Assembly (NCBI RefSeq): GCF_016827605.1
Contig: NZ_JAEPJQ010000002.1
Location: forward strand, 434,001-498,000
Direction of reading: 5' to 3'
From: Hyunsoonleella ulvae
Lineage (GTDB): Bacteria; Bacteroidota; Bacteroidia; Flavobacteriales; Flavobacteriaceae
DNA: 64,000 nucleotides
A program made the position numbers and the translations under genes. Below are positions 61,966-64,000 of this stretch, in pieces. The notes under the pieces are model-generated. The model made no database searches, was not told where the DNA came from, and saw only the letters and a list, made by a program, of their open reading frames with translations. Each line of letters opens with the position of its first letter. Within the stretch, counting starts at the first letter, position 1.

Positions 61966-64000
61966 AATTTAGTTTAGTTTGAAATTGATAGGTACCAGCA
62001 TCGACTGTTACGACTATAGTTTTGTCTTCTACTTCTTCTAGTTTTAAATAAGAACCTTCTCGTAATGCCCTACCATTTAATAATATGTCTTTTTTTGAAG
62101 TATTGTAAAGGTAAATTTCTGCAGTAGTATTTGGTGGAATTAAAGCTTCTAAATTAAACATATTCTTTTCTATCTTCCAAGAAGATGACCCTTTACCGAA
62201 GGGTGTATTCACACTTGCCGAAGCTGAATTTAAAAATTCTGTATTGGGCACAGGAGCGATTTTTATTTTTTTATAACCTGGTGCTAAAGGTGCAATACCT
62301 GCAATACGTTCGTACATCCATTGCCCAATAGCACCATAAGCGTAATGGTTTAAGCTATTCATTGGTTGTTTATTATAGCCTTCTTCTATGCTGTAGCTAT
62401 TCCAACGTTCCCACATGGTCGTTGCTCCTTGATTGATGGAATAAAACCATGATGGGTAGGTTTCTTTAAAGATTATCTCATACATCAAATCAATTTCTCC
62501 CATATCATCTAAAACCTTTGGTAAAATAGGTGTTCCCAAAAATCCAGTTCCTAAATGATTATCTGCTTTTTTAATTTCTTTTAGCAAATATCTCTTCGCG
62601 TTTTCCATTTTTTCAGCAGAAAGCAAATCAAAATAAATGGCTAATAGATAAATGGTTTGAGTTTCCTTTTCTCCTTTATACCTTCCATTTTCATCAAAAA
62701 ACTCATTTTCGAAAGCATTAGCTATATTGTTATATAAGTTTTTATACGAGCTTTCGTCTTCCACATTTCCAAGTACTCCTGCAATTTTAGAAACCAAATG
62801 TGCCGAATGCGCAAAAAAAGCTGTATTTATAAATACTTTAGGTGTGTCCCCTCGATTTCCTGTTTTTCCTGGTTTTGAAGGATAGGGTTGCAACCAATCT
62901 GCAAAAGAATGCATAATTGGAATATAGACTTTGTCTTTTACTTTAGATTGATAGTAGCCTACCCACTTTTTTGCAGATTCATAACTCTCTTTAAGTGCAT
63001 TAATATCTCCAGTAGCATTGTAAATATCCCAAGGAATAATGACGCTGGCATCTCCCCATCCCGAACTTGCACTCTTGTTTTGAAGCACATCTGGTACCAC
63101 AAAAGGTACTGCTCCATTTTTGTGTTCAGATTGGTTTTCTCTTAAACTTTGCAACCATGCCGTCCAAAAGGCATGTGTATTATAATTAAACAAAGCAGTT
63201 GGCGCGATAACTTGTGCGTCTCCAGTCCATCCTAAGCGCTCGTCTCGTTGAGGGCAATCTGTTGGAACATCAAAGAAATTATCGCGCAAGCCCCAAGTAA
63301 TATTTCGTTGCAAATGATTCAGCTTGTCATGAGATGATGTAAACGTTCCGTTTTGTTCAAAATTTGAATGTTGTGCTAACCCCTTTACCCAACTTGCTTC
63401 TGGTTTTGCATTTTTATCAAAACCACTCAACTCTAAATATTGAAACCCGTGAAATGTAAACTTTGGTGTATATTCTATAATACCATCTTTTGAAGCTATA
63501 TAATAATCAGTTGAATGCGCAGAACGGTAATTTTTGGTATAGAAAGTATTATCCTTTAATAGCATTTCAGAAAATCTAATCTTTAAAGTATCGCCTTTCC
63601 TCATAGGGACTTTCACTTTTGGCACACCCACTATGTTTTGTTTTAGATTGAAAACGGCACGATTTCCCTCTGAAGAAACCAACTGTACATCATCAATTAT
63701 AGTCTGCGTTTTTACAGTACTATGTCTTTTAGGTTCTAATTTAACAGTGTTATCGATAGCTTGTACTTCAACCGCATGCCATAAACTGTCATTAAATTCA
63801 GGATTCGTCCAATTGGGCATTTCTAAATTGGCATCATAGGTTTCGCCATCGTAAATGCCTGCTAATCTTACAGGGCCGTTTGTAGTTCCTTTCCAAGTTT
63901 CATCAGAAACTATAGTTTGCTGTGAACCATCTTCAAGGGTTATTTCTAACTGGCACAACACTTTTGGAGACGCAAAATTTTCATAAAGTGCTTTCCCTCT
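61955..64000 (-). CDS. GH78 alpha-L-rhamnosidase, copy A (5' end outside window)
   Basis: The frame is open to the right edge; residues before the GTG at 63961 continue (…YENFASPK) and align with copy B, so the real start is beyond 64000, with roughly 240 residues missing. The visible 681 residues hold the jelly-roll and barrel with CPQRDERLGWTGDAQ and WERWNSYS...SLNHYAYGAIGQW, like copy B. The two genes are a tandem duplication; their inner part is alike over the whole length. The last 11 bases overlap copy B. Confidence 0.85.
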   Translation of the reverse strand, partial: RGKALYENFASPKVLCQLEITLEDGSQQTIVSDETWKGTTNGPVRLAGIYDGETYDANLEMPNWTNPEFNDSLWHAVEVQAIDNTVKLEPKRHSTVKTQTIIDDVQLVSSEGNRAVFNLKQNIVGVPKVKVPMRKGDTLKIRFSEMLLKDNTFYTKNYRSAHSTDYYIASKDGIIEYTPKFTFHGFQYLELSGFDKNAKPEASWVKGLAQHSNFEQNGTFTSSHDKLNHLQRNITWGLRDNFFDVPTDCPQRDERLGWTGDAQVIAPTALFNYNTHAFWTAWLQSLRENQSEHKNGAVPFVVPDVLQNKSASSGWGDASVIIPWDIYNATGDINALKESYESAKKWVGYYQSKVKDKVYIPIMHSFADWLQPYPSKPGKTGNRGDTPKVFINTAFFAHSAHLVSKIAGVLGNVEDESSYKNLYNNIANAFENEFFDENGRYKGEKETQTIYLLAIYFDLLSAEKMENAKRYLLKEIKKADNHLGTGFLGTPILPKVLDDMGEIDLMYEIIFKETYPSWFYSINQGATTMWERWNSYSIEEGYNKQPMNSLNHYAYGAIGQWMYERIAGIAPLAPGYKKIKIAPVPNTEFLNSASASVNTPFGKGSSSWKIEKNMFNLEALIPPNTTAEIYLYNTSKKDILLNGRALREGSYLKLEEVEDKTIVVTVDAGTYQFQTKLNYDE

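Noticed and set aside
1-64000. CRISPR arrays, tRNA, rRNA, prophage or insertion-sequence genes
   Set aside because: No evenly spaced repeats, no transposase or integrase-like product and no tRNA-like cloverleaf were noticed on reading both strands.

Overview
The window looks like chromosomal DNA of a marine Flavobacteriaceae bacterium (Bacteroidetes). Evidence: AT-rich DNA, promoters of the Bacteroidetes type (TAnnTTTG at -7), many SPII lipoproteins, a hybrid two-component regulator with an AraC output domain, and a dense cluster of sulfatases and glycan-cleaving enzymes. No rRNA, tRNA, CRISPR array or insertion sequence was seen.

Region A (1-2468, + strand) holds ordinary genes: the end of a glyoxalase-fold protein, an RMD1/YagE-type membrane protein and a RimK-like ATP-grasp protein with an N-terminal retropepsin-like domain. 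A 365-base gap with an inverted repeat separates it from an LCIB-like carbonic anhydrase gene (2834-3559).

Region B (3700-12538) is a zinc-limitation regulon. Three copies of a perfect TGCAAC-N3-GTTGCA palindrome lie upstream of two gene clusters. One reads PhoX-like protein, COG0523 GTPase, HMA lipoprotein, ABC ATPase, FtsX-type permease with a His/Asp-rich loop, small secreted protein, Mog, second COG0523 protein. The other is a divergent pair: a Fur/Zur regulator facing merC-like and folE.

Region C (12737-24287) is L-rhamnose metabolism. It has an NCS1-type permease with a small membrane protein, an esterase, and a minus-strand operon: fused rhamnulose-1-phosphate aldolase/lactaldehyde dehydrogenase, L-rhamnose isomerase, rhamnulokinase-like kinase, a tandem class II aldolase and an FMN L-lactate dehydrogenase. 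A GntR regulator lies beside it.

Region D (24339-64000, almost all minus strand) is a polysaccharide utilisation locus. It has five S1 sulfatases, three GH106-like and two GH78 rhamnosidases, a GH2, a GH43, three candidate polysaccharide lyases (heparinase-like, PL24/PL25-like propeller, alginate-lyase-like), a DUF1961 protein, a Tat-exported unknown, an HTCS regulator and a second GntR. Rhamnosidases, sulfatases and uronic-acid lyases together point to a sulfated rhamnose- and uronate-containing glycan; ulvan is the best guess. No SusC/SusD pair is in the window, and the locus runs off the right end.

Regions C and D appear to be linked by a shared promoter design: a 10-bp-period direct repeat (consensus CAGGA-N5-CAGGAT) placed exactly 21 bases before a -7 box. 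It occurs before the rhamnose operon, the permease, the GH2 gene, a GH106 gene and, more weakly, the esterase. This suggests that one AraC-type activator, perhaps the HTCS itself, couples glycan breakdown to rhamnose catabolism.
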